Source: Thermocrispum municipale DSM 44069 (GTDB lineage Bacteria; Actinomycetota; Actinomycetes; Mycobacteriales; Pseudonocardiaceae). From it: a DNA stretch of 64,000 nt. The DNA lies in assembly GCF_000427825.1 (NCBI RefSeq), contig NZ_KE386593.1, positions 62,202 through 126,201 of the forward strand, given 5' to 3'. Position 1 is the stretch's first letter. Each line of letters begins with the position of its first letter. This document shows positions 1 to 9,121 of this stretch, piece by piece. The notes below the pieces were generated by a model. The model did not search any database. It saw only the letters and a program-made list of their open reading frames with translations, and had not been told where the DNA came from. A program made the translations under genes and the position numbers.

Positions 1-482
1 TCCAGCCAGTGGCGGGCGGCCTGCAGCGCCTGCCCGCGATCGGAGCCGCCCAGCAGCATCGGCAGCGCCACGTTCTCCTCGGCGGTGAGCTCGGCGACCA
101 GCATTCCCTGCTGGAACACGAAGCCGAACTCGCTGCGGCGCAACAGACTGCGGCGCGCCTCGGACAGGTTGTCGATGCGCGATCCGCCCAGGTGAACCTC
201 GCCGTGGTCGGCCGCGACGATGCCCGCCAGCACATGCAGCAACGTCGACTTGCCCGACCCGGACGGGCCGACGATCGCGACCGCCTCACCGCGCCGCACA
301 TCGATGTCGACACCGGCCAGCGCGCGATGCGGGCCGTAGTTCTTCACCAGGCGCCTGCCGGAGATGGCCGGCGGCGCGAGCACGTTCTGCACCGTGGATG
401 GTTCCTGACCGAGCACATGAGCCTCCAAGTCGAGTGGGCTTGTCGACTCCAGAGCCTCGCGGTCAGCCGGGTGCGGACACAT
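1..482 (-). CDS. ABC transporter ATP-binding protein, 3' end outside window
   Basis: About 160 N-terminal residues are visible; the gene continues past position 1. It carries a Walker A motif GPSGSGKST (residues 72-80 from the ATG at 482) and a Q-loop FVFQQ, and resembles the LolD/MacB/FtsE-like ATPases that power efflux or lipoprotein-type ABC exporters at the membrane. The start is uncertain: ATG at 482 is in frame, but a GTG at 416 just before the conserved part is also possible, and neither has a clear Shine-Dalgarno site. It is divergent from a NarL-type two-component pair, an arrangement common for regulators of such exporters. That link is inference. Confidence 0.85.
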   Translation of the reverse strand, partial: MCPHPADREALESTSPLDLEAHVLGQEPSTVQNVLAPPAISGRRLVKNYGPHRALAGVDIDVRRGEAVAIVGPSGSGKSTLLHVLAGIVAADHGEVHLGGSRIDNLSEARRSLLRRSEFGFVFQQGMLVAELTAEENVALPMLLGGSDRGQALQAARHWL

Positions 483-588
483 CGGGCGATAGGCCGCATG
501 CGTGTGGTGTTGCCTCGGCCGAGTGACCGAGGCGGAATCGGCCGCAGAGCTGAGGGCATCCCCTCCGCGGGTGGCCTAATGTCTCGTT

Positions 589-2388
589 GTGCAATCCGAT
601 TCCTCGACGACGACAGCGCACCGTCCGCCGTCGGACGAGCAGCCGCGCTGGGCCACGGTGCAGGCGGCGTGGCGCCGGTTGGGCCTGTTCGGCGCGTTGC
701 TGGCAGCGGCGGTCATGGCGGACGTCGTCGTCGCCGTCACCGACCTGCTCACCGCGGACCACCAGAACTTCTACCCGTTCCAGGGTCGCTGGCACGCGCT
801 GATGATGGTGCCGGGCAGCGTCGTGCTGGCCGCGTGCGCGGTGGTGGGGCGGAAGAATCCGATGCTCGGGGCCGGGCTCGGTTCACTGGCGCTCGTTCTC
901 GTCTCACCGCTGGCGGAGATGCGCTCGGGCGGTTACACGTCGCTGCTCACCGGGATTTCGCTGGCGGAGACGGTCGCAGGCCTCCAGCTGGTCGTGCTGG
1001 CACACCGGATGCTGCCGACGCCACGGGCGGTCGCGGCCACCGCGATGCTGGTCGTCGGGTGCCTGGCCGCGGTGTCGATCCGCGGCAGCGGGCATCCGCA
1101 CTCGGACACGCTGTTCGTCGGTTTCGTGCTGCTTGTGGCCGCGGTGGTCTTCGGCAGGCGCAAGACGACCGGCAAGCCCGCGTTTCCCGACGAGTCCAGC
1201 CGCTACGCGGTGTACCTGACGCAGTGGCCGCTCATCGGCGTCCTCGCCCTGTTCCTCTTCCTGGAGTTCGTCAACTCGTCCGGCTCGCTGTTCGGCATGG
1301 CCGTCGTGCTGTTGTCGCTGGCCGCGGCCGGGCTCGCGGTGCTGTCCGTGCAGCATCCGATCACCGCCGGTTTCGGGTTGGCCGGGGTGTTCCTGGTCAG
1401 TGGGATCCTCGGCGGAGCGTGGGACGTCGACTTCCCCGGTGTCGGAAATGCGCCACTGCCTGCCGTGCACGTGTTGGCCGGAATCGTCGTGTCGGTGAAC
1501 CTGGTGCGCTACCGCAAACCGGAAGCGGCCACCGGGGTGATCGCGGTGATGTCGGTCGCGGTCGCCATCACCACCGCGTTGCGGACCACCGGAAGCGAGC
1601 TGCAACGACTCGCCATCACCGCCCTGCTGTTCCTCGGCTTGGCGGTCGCTCTCGGTTTGTACCTGCGGTCGCGAGACGCGGCACGCGCGCAATTGATGAG
1701 CGCAGCCGTCGCCGAGGCCAAATCGGCCGAACGCATGGCGTTGGCGCGCGAACTGCACGACGTCGTCGCGCACCACGTCACCGGCATCGTGGTGCAGGCG
1801 CAGGCCGCCAAGATGGTCGCGAAGAACGACCCGAAGCTCACCCAGGAGGCGTTCGACCGGATCGAAGCGGCCGGGATCGAGGCGATGACCGCGATGCGCC
1901 GGCTGGTCGCCAGCATCCGCTCCGGAGAGCCGAGCGACACCCCGACCGAGGACGCCACCATGGATCTGGCCGCCGACCTGCGCAAATTGGTCGACAACTC
2001 GACGCACGGCGTCCCGACCGTGCTGCAGACGGAGATCAGCGCGGACCTTCCGCCGGAGGTCGCCCGGTCCGCACTGCGCATCGTGCAGGAAGCGTTGACC
2101 AACATCGGCAAGCACGCCACCGACGCCACCGAGGTGCGCGTCGTGGTCGGGGTGGTCGAGCAGCAACTCGGCATCCGGGTCAGCGACAACGGTCGCGGTG
2201 GCGGCGAACCCAAGAAGCCGGCGAAGTCGGCCAAGAAGCCGTCGTGGCGGGACAGCGGCTACGGCCTGGTGGGGATGCGTGAACGCGTCGCGTTGCTGCA
2301 CGGCAGACTGTCGGTCGGCCCGGCCCCGGACGGTGGCTGGGTCGTGGAAGCGTGGCTACCGCTCACTGTGGAGGACAACCGGAAATGA
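589..2388 (+). CDS. Membrane sensor histidine kinase, NarL/LiaS-type
   Basis: 599 residues from a GTG start. The N-terminal half has about ten to twelve hydrophobic helices (roughly residues 25-365), much more membrane than a classical two-TM kinase, so it may sense a signal within the membrane. The HisKA_3 dimerisation box ARELHDVVAHHVTG has the phosphoacceptor His at residue 390. It is followed by a HATPase_c domain with the N-box EALTNIGKHA, the G1 box DNGRGG and a GYGLVGMRER glycine loop. Its stop overlaps the start of the response regulator by four bases (ATGA), so the two are translationally coupled. A TAATGT -10-like element at 577-582 lies six bases before the GTG, which suggests a leaderless transcript. 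The signal is unknown. Confidence 0.93.
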   Translation: MQSDSSTTTAHRPPSDEQPRWATVQAAWRRLGLFGALLAAAVMADVVVAVTDLLTADHQNFYPFQGRWHALMMVPGSVVLAACAVVGRKNPMLGAGLGSLALVLVSPLAEMRSGGYTSLLTGISLAETVAGLQLVVLAHRMLPTPRAVAATAMLVVGCLAAVSIRGSGHPHSDTLFVGFVLLVAAVVFGRRKTTGKPAFPDESSRYAVYLTQWPLIGVLALFLFLEFVNSSGSLFGMAVVLLSLAAAGLAVLSVQHPITAGFGLAGVFLVSGILGGAWDVDFPGVGNAPLPAVHVLAGIVVSVNLVRYRKPEAATGVIAVMSVAVAITTALRTTGSELQRLAITALLFLGLAVALGLYLRSRDAARAQLMSAAVAEAKSAERMALARELHDVVAHHVTGIVVQAQAAKMVAKNDPKLTQEAFDRIEAAGIEAMTAMRRLVASIRSGEPSDTPTEDATMDLAADLRKLVDNSTHGVPTVLQTEISADLPPEVARSALRIVQEALTNIGKHATDATEVRVVVGVVEQQLGIRVSDNGRGGGEPKKPAKSAKKPSWRDSGYGLVGMRERVALLHGRLSVGPAPDGGWVVEAWLPLTVEDNRK

Positions 2389-3044
2389 CCATCCGTGTAC
2401 TGATCGCCGACGACCAGGAAATGGTCCGGATGGGTTTTCGGATGATCCTCGACGCGCAACCGGACATCGAGGTCGTGGCCGACGTCGCAGACGGCGTCGA
2501 GGCGGTACGGAAAGCCAGGGAGCTGCGGCCGGACGTGTGCCTGCTGGACATCCGCATGCCCGGGCTCGACGGTCTGGAAGTCACCCGCCAGCTGGCCGGA
2601 CCGGAGGTCAGCGATCCGCTGCGGGTCGTCGTGGTGACCACGTTCGACCTGGACGAATACGTGCACACGGCGTTGCAGAACGGCGCCAGCGGATTCCTGC
2701 TGAAGGACGCAGGCGCGTCGTTGTTGATCGAGGCGGTGCGCGCGGCCGAACGGGGCGACGCGCTGGTGTCGCCGCAGATCACCGTGCGGCTGCTGCAGCA
2801 CTTCAACAAACCGGCACGCAGCACCGCCGCGGAGGACCAGCCGAGCGAGCCGCTCACGCCACGGGAGACCGATGTGGTGCGGGCCGTCGCACGCGGGTTG
2901 ACCAACACCGAGATCGGTTCGGAGCTGTTCCTGTCGCTGTCGACGGTGAAGACGCACCTGGCATCGGCGCAGGCCAAGATCGGCGCCCGCAACCGGGTCG
3001 AGGTGGCCGCCTGGGCCTGGCGCACCGGGCTGATGGCGGACTGA
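2385..3044 (+). CDS. NarL/FixJ-family response regulator
   Basis: 219 residues from the ATG at 2385, inside the ATGA overlap with the kinase stop. The receiver domain (residues 3-120) has the acidic pair D9-D10, phosphoacceptor D55 in LLDIRMPG, the Thr of VVVTTFD and the Lys of LLKDAG. The C-terminal LuxR-type helix-turn-helix (about 150-215) shows the family pattern LTPRETDVVRAVARGLTNTEIG. It is the cognate partner of the upstream kinase. Likely targets include the divergent ABC exporter at 1-482, which is inference from position. Confidence 0.95.
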   Translation: MTIRVLIADDQEMVRMGFRMILDAQPDIEVVADVADGVEAVRKARELRPDVCLLDIRMPGLDGLEVTRQLAGPEVSDPLRVVVVTTFDLDEYVHTALQNGASGFLLKDAGASLLIEAVRAAERGDALVSPQITVRLLQHFNKPARSTAAEDQPSEPLTPRETDVVRAVARGLTNTEIGSELFLSLSTVKTHLASAQAKIGARNRVEVAAWAWRTGLMAD

Positions 3045-3134
3045 CGGCGCGGTCTCCGGACGCTCGACGCCGAAGCCGCGCCGCTGCTGTCAGCCCCGAA
3101 TCTCAGGTCGAGGCGCCCCGGCGTGACGCGCCTC

Positions 3135-3210
3135 GAGCCGTGCGCAGGCCGCCACCCTCAGGCCACCACCCCGAGCCGTGCGCCGGCTGCCGCCCTCAGG
3201 CCACCGGCTC
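3135..3210. repeat. 38-bp imperfect tandem duplication at a gene 3' end
   Basis: Two copies with a period of 38 bp (3135-3172 and 3173-3210), both beginning GAGCCGTGCGC. The right copy includes the TGA stop (3196-3198) and last codons of the minus-strand Ddn-like gene; the left copy lies beyond it. The copies differ at a few positions, so the duplication is not recent. No transposon-type end is visible. Confidence 0.6.
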
Positions 3211-3624
3211 GAGCAGCACGACCGGGATCTTCCGGTCGGTCTTCTCCTGGTACTCGTCGTACTGCGGCCACACCTTGGTCATGGTCTTCCAAAGCTGCTC
3301 ACGCTGCTCGTCGTCCTCGACGGTGCGGGCCCGTGCGGTGAACTTGTCCGCCTTCACCTGCACCGTGACCTCGGGGTTGGCCATCAGGTTCTTGTACCAG
3401 CCGGGGTGGTCGGGGTGACCGCCCTTCGACGCGATGATCACGTAGCCGTCGTCGACCTTCTGGTAGATCAGCGCCGACTTGTACTCCTTGCCGGTCTTGC
3501 GGCCCTTGGTCGTCAGGATCAGGCACGGTGCGCCGTTCACCCAGATGTGGCCGACCTCGCCGTTGGTCTCCTCGTACCGCTTGACGTGCTCGTCGCCGTA
3601 GAGCGTCGGGCGTCCTTCTGCCAT
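3196..3624 (-). CDS. Ddn-like nitroreductase / F420-type deazaflavin oxidoreductase family protein
   Basis: 142 residues. The pattern GRKTGKEYKSALIY, then DDGYVIIASKGGHPDHPGWY and LMANPEVTVQVK, is characteristic of the split beta-barrel Ddn/DUF385 family. Members use coenzyme F420 to reduce quinones or nitroaromatics in mycobacteria and other actinomycetes. The ATG at 3624 was chosen because GAAGGGA lies a few bases upstream and the alignment starts there; a longer upstream frame looks non-coding. It stands alone and converges with the two-component pair. Substrate unknown. Confidence 0.88.
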   Translation of the reverse strand: MAEGRPTLYGDEHVKRYEETNGEVGHIWVNGAPCLILTTKGRKTGKEYKSALIYQKVDDGYVIIASKGGHPDHPGWYKNLMANPEVTVQVKADKFTARARTVEDDEQREQLWKTMTKVWPQYDEYQEKTDRKIPVVLLEPVA

Positions 3625-3738
3625 TCGCTGTCCCTTCTTCGCCCCAGTTCTTGCCATGTTGTTCGTCAGCAACATCACACGCAACCGGAGAATTCCCGGC
3701 CCCGGACGGGCCACGTCCGGGGCCGGGATCGTTGCCGG

Positions 3739-4815
3739 TCAGTCCCAGCTCAGCGTGGAGCCGGTCTGGTACTCGGTCACTCGGGTCTCGAAGAAGTTCT
3801 TCTCCTTGGTCAGATCGATCGCCTCGGACATCCACGGGAACGGGTTGGTCTGCTCGCCGAACACCGGCTCGAGACCGAGCTGCTGCGCCCTCCGGTCGGT
3901 GATGAAGTGCAGGTACTGCTCGCATTGCGCCGCGGTAAGCCCGAGGATGCCGCGCGGCATGGTGTCGCGGGCGTAGGCGACCTCCAGCTCGCACGCCTCG
4001 ACGAGCATCTGCCGCACCTCGCGCTGGAACTGTTCACCCCACAGGTGCGGGTTCTCCAGCTTGATCTGGTTGATGCAGTCGATGCCGAAGTTCAAGTGGA
4101 TCGACTCGTCACGCAGGATGTACTGGTACTGCTCGGCGATGCCGACCATCTTGTTGCGCCTGCCGAGCGAGAGGATCTGGGCGAACCCGGTGTAGAACCA
4201 CATGCCCTCGAACACCACGTAGAACGCGATCAGGTCGCGCAGGAAGTCCTGATCGGCCTCGGCCGATCCGGTGCCGAAGTTCGGGTCCTCCAGGTGCCGG
4301 GTGTACTGCAACGCCCACGCGTCCTTGTCCGCGATGGACGGGACCTCCCGGTAGGCGTTGAACAGCTCGCCCTCGTCGAGCCCCAGGCTGGTGCAGATGT
4401 ACTGGAAGGTGTGCGTGTGCACGGCCTCCTCGAACGCCTGCCGCAGCAGGTACTGGCGGCATTCCGGGTTGGTGATGTGCCGGTAGACCGCCAGCACCAG
4501 GTTGTTGGCCACCAGCGACTCGGCGGTGGCGAAGAAGCCGAGGTTGCGCTTGACCATCAGCCGCTCGTCCGGGGTGAGCCCGTCCGGCGACTTCCACAGC
4601 GCGATGTCGGCCTGCATGGACACCTCGGTCGGCATCCAGTGGTTGGCGCATCCGGCCAGGTACTTCTCCCACGCCCAGTGGTACTTCAACGGCAGCAGCT
4701 GGTTGACGTCGGCGCGGGCGTTGATCATCGCCTTGTCCTCGACGTTCACCCGCGCGGCGCCGCGCTGGATCTCGCCGAGGCCGGTGGCGTCGGTGATGTC
4801 TTCGATGTTGGTCAT
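3739..4815 (-). CDS. nrdB: Ribonucleotide reductase small subunit, class Ic-like (Phe replaces radical Tyr)
   Basis: 358 residues; the ATG at 4815 follows GAGGAA. This is the R2 subunit that holds the dimetal cofactor driving reduction of ribonucleotides by NrdA. Metal ligands read E99, E130, H133, E203, E237 and H240, with exactly the spacing of the E. coli NrdB set. Two positions are unusual. Ligand 1 is Glu rather than Asp, and the residue four after H133, the tyrosyl-radical site in class Ia, is Phe137 (TTC, complement of 4405-4407). Both features are hallmarks of the class Ic Mn/Fe enzyme of Chlamydia trachomatis. A C-terminal Tyr349 for radical transfer remains. It lies 8 bases downstream of nrdA in one operon. 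Confidence 0.96.
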   Translation of the reverse strand: MTNIEDITDATGLGEIQRGAARVNVEDKAMINARADVNQLLPLKYHWAWEKYLAGCANHWMPTEVSMQADIALWKSPDGLTPDERLMVKRNLGFFATAESLVANNLVLAVYRHITNPECRQYLLRQAFEEAVHTHTFQYICTSLGLDEGELFNAYREVPSIADKDAWALQYTRHLEDPNFGTGSAEADQDFLRDLIAFYVVFEGMWFYTGFAQILSLGRRNKMVGIAEQYQYILRDESIHLNFGIDCINQIKLENPHLWGEQFQREVRQMLVEACELEVAYARDTMPRGILGLTAAQCEQYLHFITDRRAQQLGLEPVFGEQTNPFPWMSEAIDLTKEKNFFETRVTEYQTGSTLSWD

Positions 4816-4823
4816 CAGGTTCC

Positions 4824-7643
4824 TCACTGGCAGGCTTCGCAGTCGGGGTCGTCGATACGGCATGCGGCCGGCTCGGGGCTCGCGGCGGGGATGGGCGCGA
4901 CGGGGACGGCGTTGAGCTTGCCGTCGGTGCCACGCAGCGTGCTCTTCTCCACGCTCGTGGCCGCGCGGGCACGCAGGTAGTACGTGGTCTTCAGGCCGCT
5001 ACGCCATGCCAGCCGGTACAGCTCGTCGAGCTTGCGACCGCTCGGCTGGTCGATGTAGAGGTTCAGCGACTGGGCCTGGTCGATCCACTTCTGCCTGCGT
5101 GAGGCGGCCAGGACCAGCCACTTCGGGTCGATCTCGAACGCGGTGGCGTACCGGCGCTTGAGCTCGTCGGGCACCCGGTCGATGTGCCGCACACTGCCGT
5201 CGAAGTACTTCAGGTCGGAGACCATCACCTCGTCCCACAGCCCGAGTTCCTTCAGCTCGCGCACCAGGTGCGGGTTGATCACGGTGAAGTCGCCGGACAT
5301 GTTCGACTTGACGAACAGGTTCTGGAACAACGGCTCGATCGACTGGCCGACGCCACAGATGTTGGCGATGGTCGCCGTCGGCGCGATGGCCATGACGTTC
5401 GAGTTGCGCATCCCGACCGTGCGCACCCGTTCGCGCAGCGCGTCCCAGTCCAGCGTGGTGGAGTAGTCGACGTCGAGGTCACCGTCGCGATGCTCGGCGA
5501 GGATCCGCAGCGAGTCGATCGGCAGGATGCCCTTGCTCCACAGCGAGCCGTCGAACGACTCGTACCGGCCACGCTCGGCGGCCAGCTCGCTCGACGCCGC
5601 GATGGCGTAGTACGACAGGTGCTCCATGCTGCGGTCGGCGAACTCCACCGCGTCGGGGCTGTCCACCGGCAGCTTGAGCACGCTCAGCGCGTCGGAGTAC
5701 CCCATCAACCCGAGCCCGACCGGCCGGTGCCGCAGGTTCGACCGCTTGGCCTGCGGAATTGTGTAGAAGTTGATGTCGATGACGTTGTCGAGCATGCGCA
5801 CGGCCGTGGTGACGGTCTTGCGCAGGCGCTCGGTGTCCAGGCCGTCCGGCGTGACGTGCCGCGCCAGGTTGACCGACCCGAGGTTGCACACCGCCACCTC
5901 GTCCGGGCTGGTGTTCAAGGTGATCTCGGTGCACAGGTTGGACGAGTGCACCACCCCGGCGTGCTGCTGCGGCGAGCGCAGGTTGCACGGGTCCTTGAAC
6001 GTGATCCACGGGTGGCCGGTCTCGAACAGCATGGTGAGCATGCGCCGCCACAACTGCACCGCGGACACCCGGCGGAAGACGCGGATCTCGCCCCGGTCGG
6101 CCGCCTGCTCGTACTCGCGGTAGCGCTCGGCGAACTCCTTGCCGTAGAGGTCGTGCAGGTCCGGAACCTCGTCCGGGGAGAACAGCGTCCACTCCGCGTC
6201 GGCCTCGACCCGGCGCAAGAACTCGTCCGGGATCCAGTTCGCGGTGTTCATGTCGTGCGTGCGCCGCCGGTCGTCACCGGTGTTGCGCCGCAGGTCGAGG
6301 AACTCCTCGACGTCGATGTGCCACGTCTCCAGGTAGGCGCACGCCGCACCCTTGCGCTTGCCGCCCTGGTTGACCGCGACCGCGGTGTCGTTGGCGATCT
6401 TGAGGAACGGCACGACACCCTGCGACTGGCCGTTGGTGCCCCTGATGTGCGCGCCCATGCCGCGCACCGGTGTCCAGTCGTTGCCCAGCCCGCCGGAGTA
6501 CTTCGCCAGCAGCGCGTTGTTCCGGTACGACTGGAAGATCGCGTCCAGGTCGTCCTCGACGGTCGTGAGGAAGCACGACGACAGCTGCGGGCGGGTGGTG
6601 CCCGCGTTGAACAGCGTCGGCGTCGAGGCCATGAAGTCGAAGCTGGACAGCAGGTCGTAGAACTCGACGGCGCGGGCCTCGCGGTCCTGCTCGCGCAGCG
6701 CCAGACCCATGGCCACCCGCATGAAGAACGCCTGCGGCAGCTCGTAGCGGGTGCCGTCGTGGTGCAGGAAGTAGCGGTCGTAGAGCGTCTGCAGACCGAG
6801 GAAACCGAACTCGAGGTCGCGTTCCGGCTCGATCGCCGCGGTGATCGCGGTCAGGTCGAATTCGCCCAGCTCGGGGTCGACCTGACCGAGTTCGATCGCC
6901 CTGGTCAGGTAGGTGCGGAAGTAGCCGGGGTAGTCCAGCTCGGCCTGGGTGGCCGCGCGCGGCTCGCCTGCCAGGTACGACAGCGCTTCCGCACGCAGGT
7001 TGTTCAGCAGCAGGCGCGCGGTGACCTGGGAATAGTTCGGCTCCCGTTCGACGAGCGTGCGGGCCGACATCACCATGGCCACACCCAGCTCGTCCTGGCT
7101 GATGCCGTCGTAGACGTTGCGGTCCAGCTCGGTCAGCACGGCCTGCGGGTCGGTGTCCGGCACACCGTCGACCGACTCGGCGACGACGGCGGCGATCCGC
7201 TCGCGGTCCAGCGGCTCGAGCGCGCCGTCCGGGCCCTTCACCCGGATCACCTCGGCGGGTTCGGACCGCTCGGCTTGTTGCTCCCGGGCCTTCGCCCGCT
7301 CCTCCCGGTACAACACGTACGCCCGGGCCACCGCGTGATGGCCACCGCGCATCAGGGCGAGTTCGACCTGGTCCTGGATCTGCTCGATGTGCAACGACCG
7401 GGCGCCGTAGCGGAGCAGCGAGTCCCGCACCTGCGCGGTCAGCTCCTCCACCAGGTGATGTACCCGGGACGACGAGGCGGCGTCGGTGCCTTCGACGGCC
7501 AGGAAGGCCTTCGTCATCGCCACCGAGATCTTGGCTTCGTCGAACGTCGACGTGGACCCGTCCCGCCGGATCACCGTCACCGCGGAAGGCGCTGTCGGTG
7601 TGTCCGGGTCGGTGCGGGCAGGGGTCGGTTCGGCAAGGGTCAC
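4824..7643 (-). CDS. nrdA: Ribonucleoside-diphosphate reductase large subunit, class I
   Basis: 939 residues from the GTG at 7643, preceded by GAGGAGAG. It reduces NDPs to dNDPs. The N-terminus carries two ATP-cone regulatory domains in series (starting near [13 protein letters not shown] and [13 protein letters not shown]); most NrdA proteins have one. The catalytic region has the redox Cys in SSCFLTT, the NLCTEI active-site N/C/E set and the partner Cys in VCNLGS, and the YY radical-transfer dyad appears in TTYYLRAR. The C-terminal tail ends CEACQ, the shuttle cysteines for thioredoxin or glutaredoxin. The upstream leader holds a cobalamin riboswitch and paired NrdR boxes. This matches the known B12 repression of the Streptomyces nrdABS operon, but no nrdS follows here. 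Confidence 0.97.
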   Translation of the reverse strand: MTLAEPTPARTDPDTPTAPSAVTVIRRDGSTSTFDEAKISVAMTKAFLAVEGTDAASSSRVHHLVEELTAQVRDSLLRYGARSLHIEQIQDQVELALMRGGHHAVARAYVLYREERAKAREQQAERSEPAEVIRVKGPDGALEPLDRERIAAVVAESVDGVPDTDPQAVLTELDRNVYDGISQDELGVAMVMSARTLVEREPNYSQVTARLLLNNLRAEALSYLAGEPRAATQAELDYPGYFRTYLTRAIELGQVDPELGEFDLTAITAAIEPERDLEFGFLGLQTLYDRYFLHHDGTRYELPQAFFMRVAMGLALREQDREARAVEFYDLLSSFDFMASTPTLFNAGTTRPQLSSCFLTTVEDDLDAIFQSYRNNALLAKYSGGLGNDWTPVRGMGAHIRGTNGQSQGVVPFLKIANDTAVAVNQGGKRKGAACAYLETWHIDVEEFLDLRRNTGDDRRRTHDMNTANWIPDEFLRRVEADAEWTLFSPDEVPDLHDLYGKEFAERYREYEQAADRGEIRVFRRVSAVQLWRRMLTMLFETGHPWITFKDPCNLRSPQQHAGVVHSSNLCTEITLNTSPDEVAVCNLGSVNLARHVTPDGLDTERLRKTVTTAVRMLDNVIDINFYTIPQAKRSNLRHRPVGLGLMGYSDALSVLKLPVDSPDAVEFADRSMEHLSYYAIAASSELAAERGRYESFDGSLWSKGILPIDSLRILAEHRDGDLDVDYSTTLDWDALRERVRTVGMRNSNVMAIAPTATIANICGVGQSIEPLFQNLFVKSNMSGDFTVINPHLVRELKELGLWDEVMVSDLKYFDGSVRHIDRVPDELKRRYATAFEIDPKWLVLAASRRQKWIDQAQSLNLYIDQPSGRKLDELYRLAWRSGLKTTYYLRARAATSVEKSTLRGTDGKLNAVPVAPIPAASPEPAACRIDDPDCEACQ

Positions 7644-7771
7644 GGCTCTCTCCTCGCGAGCTCGGCAACTCGAAGCCCGCGACCGCAAGCGCGCGCACAA
7701 ACCCACCTCGGAGCCTGCGCGACCACCCTCGCGGTCTGCGGACAGCGCGCACCGGCGGTGCGCGCGCCGAC

Positions 7772-7950
7772 GGCAGGTCTTCGGACTTGCGGGCAGGCCG
7801 GGCAGGCGCCCGGGGTTCCTACTGGCCGTCGCTTCCCAGGCGCTCGTACCCAGTGCTTGGTTGACGGCGGTCGTTCCCGCTCACCGCTGCGGGGCAGTTC
7901 CGGACTCGCACCGGATTCCCTCTTGCCCCACCGCTGTTCGCAGCGGCGGA
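7772..7950 (-). promoter_or_regulatory. Cobalamin (adenosylcobalamin) riboswitch upstream of nrdA
   Basis: Read on the minus strand, the leader contains in order GGGAATCCGGTGCGAGTCC, ACTGCCCCGCAGCGGTGAGCGG, a B12-box-like AGCACTGG, CTGGGAAGCGACGGCCAGTA, GGAACCCC and the closing GTCCGAAGACCTGCC. These are the conserved blocks of the cobalamin riboswitch in the right order and spacing. It ends about 128 bases before nrdA. In Streptomyces the equivalent switch shuts off class I reductase when coenzyme B12 lets the B12-dependent class II enzyme work. Confidence 0.93.
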
Positions 7951-7966
7951 CCATCGGCAGGGCCGA

Positions 7967-8013
7967 ACACTACATGTTGTGGTTCGTCTTGAGTGGAACC
8001 CCAGAAAATGTGG
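7967..8013 (-). promoter_or_regulatory. Paired NrdR boxes in the nrdAB promoter region
   Basis: Box 1 is ACACTACATGTTGTGG at 7967-7982, a close match to the NrdR consensus acaCwAtATaTwGtgt. Box 2 is ACCCCAGAAAATGTGG at 7998-8013 and is weaker. Their starts are 31 bp apart, the three-helical-turn spacing typical of tandem NrdR boxes. NrdR represses ribonucleotide reductase operons when dATP is high. The boxes lie upstream of the riboswitch, so transcription initiation and leader control should act in series. Confidence 0.72.
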
Positions 8014-8291
8014 CGTGTCCCTTGCGCGGCTGATCTGCTGTGAGCGGATCAGCTAGCAAAGTCGGCGCCTCGGCAGGCACGATTTGCGGCTTGATCGGCG
8101 GGCGCGAGCGCGCGGCACCGGCCGCCAAGGGACGCCGGTGCGGCGACGCGGATGTGGCCCGCCACCCGTGCGGTGATCCTGTCCGGTAGTTCGGTTCGGA
8201 TCCTGGCCCACCCGGGCGCGCGGGCGGGACCTGGTGGATGCGTGATCTTGACGCGACGGCCGGCGATGGCCACTCGCCGTGCGGTCAGCCG
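8014..8291. other. Gene-less stretch between the nrdAB control region and the FKBP gene
   Basis: No reading frame here has a convincing start, Shine-Dalgarno site or family pattern, and I see no clear hairpin terminator. The short open frames look like GC-rich noise. Promoter elements for nrdAB may extend into the 8014-8050 end. Confidence 0.5.
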
Positions 8292-8357
8292 TCCCGCGTG
8301 CGTGCCTACTCGACGCCGAGCAGATCCCGCGTGCGTGCCTACTCGACGCCGAGCAGA
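8292..8357. repeat. Perfect 33-bp tandem duplication carrying a stop codon
   Basis: Copies at 8292-8324 and 8325-8357 are identical over 33 bp. On the minus strand the right copy encodes the last residues and the TAG stop of the FKBP gene (LLGVE-stop), and the left copy repeats the same codons and stop just downstream. Perfect identity suggests a recent slippage or unequal exchange. The reading frame of the gene is unchanged. Confidence 0.9.
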
Positions 8358-8713
8358 TCGACCACGAAGACGAGCGTCTCGTTGGGCCTGATGACCCCGC
8401 CTGCACCGGCCGAGCCGTACCCGAGGTGCGGCGGGATGGTGAGCCTGCGGCGGCCGCCGACCTTCATGCCCTTGACGCCCAGCTCCCAGCCCTTGATGAC
8501 CTGACCGCCACCGAGCGTGAACGAGAACGGCTCGCCGCGGTTCCAGGACGCGTCGAACTCCGCGCCGGTGGACTGCGCGACGCCGACGTAGTGCACGGTG
8601 ACCTCGGATCCGAGGGTGGCCTCGGCGCCGTCACCCACCTGCACGTCGTCGATCTCGAGCATGCCGGAAGGCGCGCCGGGGGTGATGGTGACTTCGGGCT
8701 TGGTCGGCGTCAT
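8339..8713 (-). CDS. FKBP-type peptidyl-prolyl cis-trans isomerase
   Basis: 124 residues; the ATG at 8713 follows AAGGAGA. A single FKBP domain fills residues 15-124: VTVHYVGVAQSTGAEFDASW, then GGGQVIKGWELGVKGMKVGG and RRLTIPPHLGYGS, ending in the FVVDLL strand. These include the aromatic and Val-Ile pocket residues of active FK506-binding isomerases. There is no signal peptide, so it should act in the cytoplasm on prolyl bonds during folding. Its 3' end lies inside a perfect 33-bp tandem duplication. It is a single gene, not in an operon with nrdAB. Confidence 0.94.
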   Translation of the reverse strand: MTPTKPEVTITPGAPSGMLEIDDVQVGDGAEATLGSEVTVHYVGVAQSTGAEFDASWNRGEPFSFTLGGGQVIKGWELGVKGMKVGGRRRLTIPPHLGYGSAGAGGVIRPNETLVFVVDLLGVE

Positions 8714-8814
8714 GGTTTCTCCTTGCGTTGGCGGGAGTTCCCATCCAACACCACGGCGCCGCGGCGCGCGCCGCCAGGCGAAGTCGGCCCGGGCGCTCCG
8801 GGCGTTCCGCGAAG

Positions 8815-9029
8815 TCAGCCCTGCGGTCCCCAGTTGCCCTGCGGCGGGCCGGACGGCGGACCCCAACCGGCTGCTGCGGGTGCTGCTGTTGTGGGCCGTA
8901 GCCGGGCGCGGGGCCGTTGTTGGGCGGTGGGCCGAACGACTGCTGCGGACCGAATCCTTGCGCCGGCTGCGCGAAATTCTGCTGCGGTTGGGCAAATTGC
9001 TGCTGCAGCTGCGCGAAACCCTGCTGCAA
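8815..9029 (-). pseudogene. Gln/Pro/Gly-rich small protein gene, probably frameshifted
   Basis: From a TTG at 9029 the frame reads repetitive FAQPQQNFAQP and FGPQQSFGPPPNNGP stretches. After QQHPQQP (about 8869) the frame turns into Arg-rich noise, while the next frame continues the same style as GWGPPSGPPQGNWGPQG and a TGA stop at 8815-8817. One missing base joins the two halves. No ATG or GTG start with a ribosome site is visible upstream, so it may be a decayed gene or carry a sequencing error. Similar low-complexity tails occur in actinobacterial membrane or secreted proteins, but no domain is left to name. It lies downstream of mocA in the same direction. Confidence 0.4.
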
Positions 9030-9121
9030 ATCCCGACGACCGTGAGGACGATCGCCTTGGTCCGCTTCTTCAGGAAAATCCCCTCGCCCGTGGAGCGAGA
9101 GCGCTTTGACAGATCATCCTT

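Noticed and set aside
5184-8033. A 949-residue plus-strand frame opposite nrdA
   Set aside because: Antisense shadow of nrdA running into the riboswitch; no start signal and no recognisable domain.
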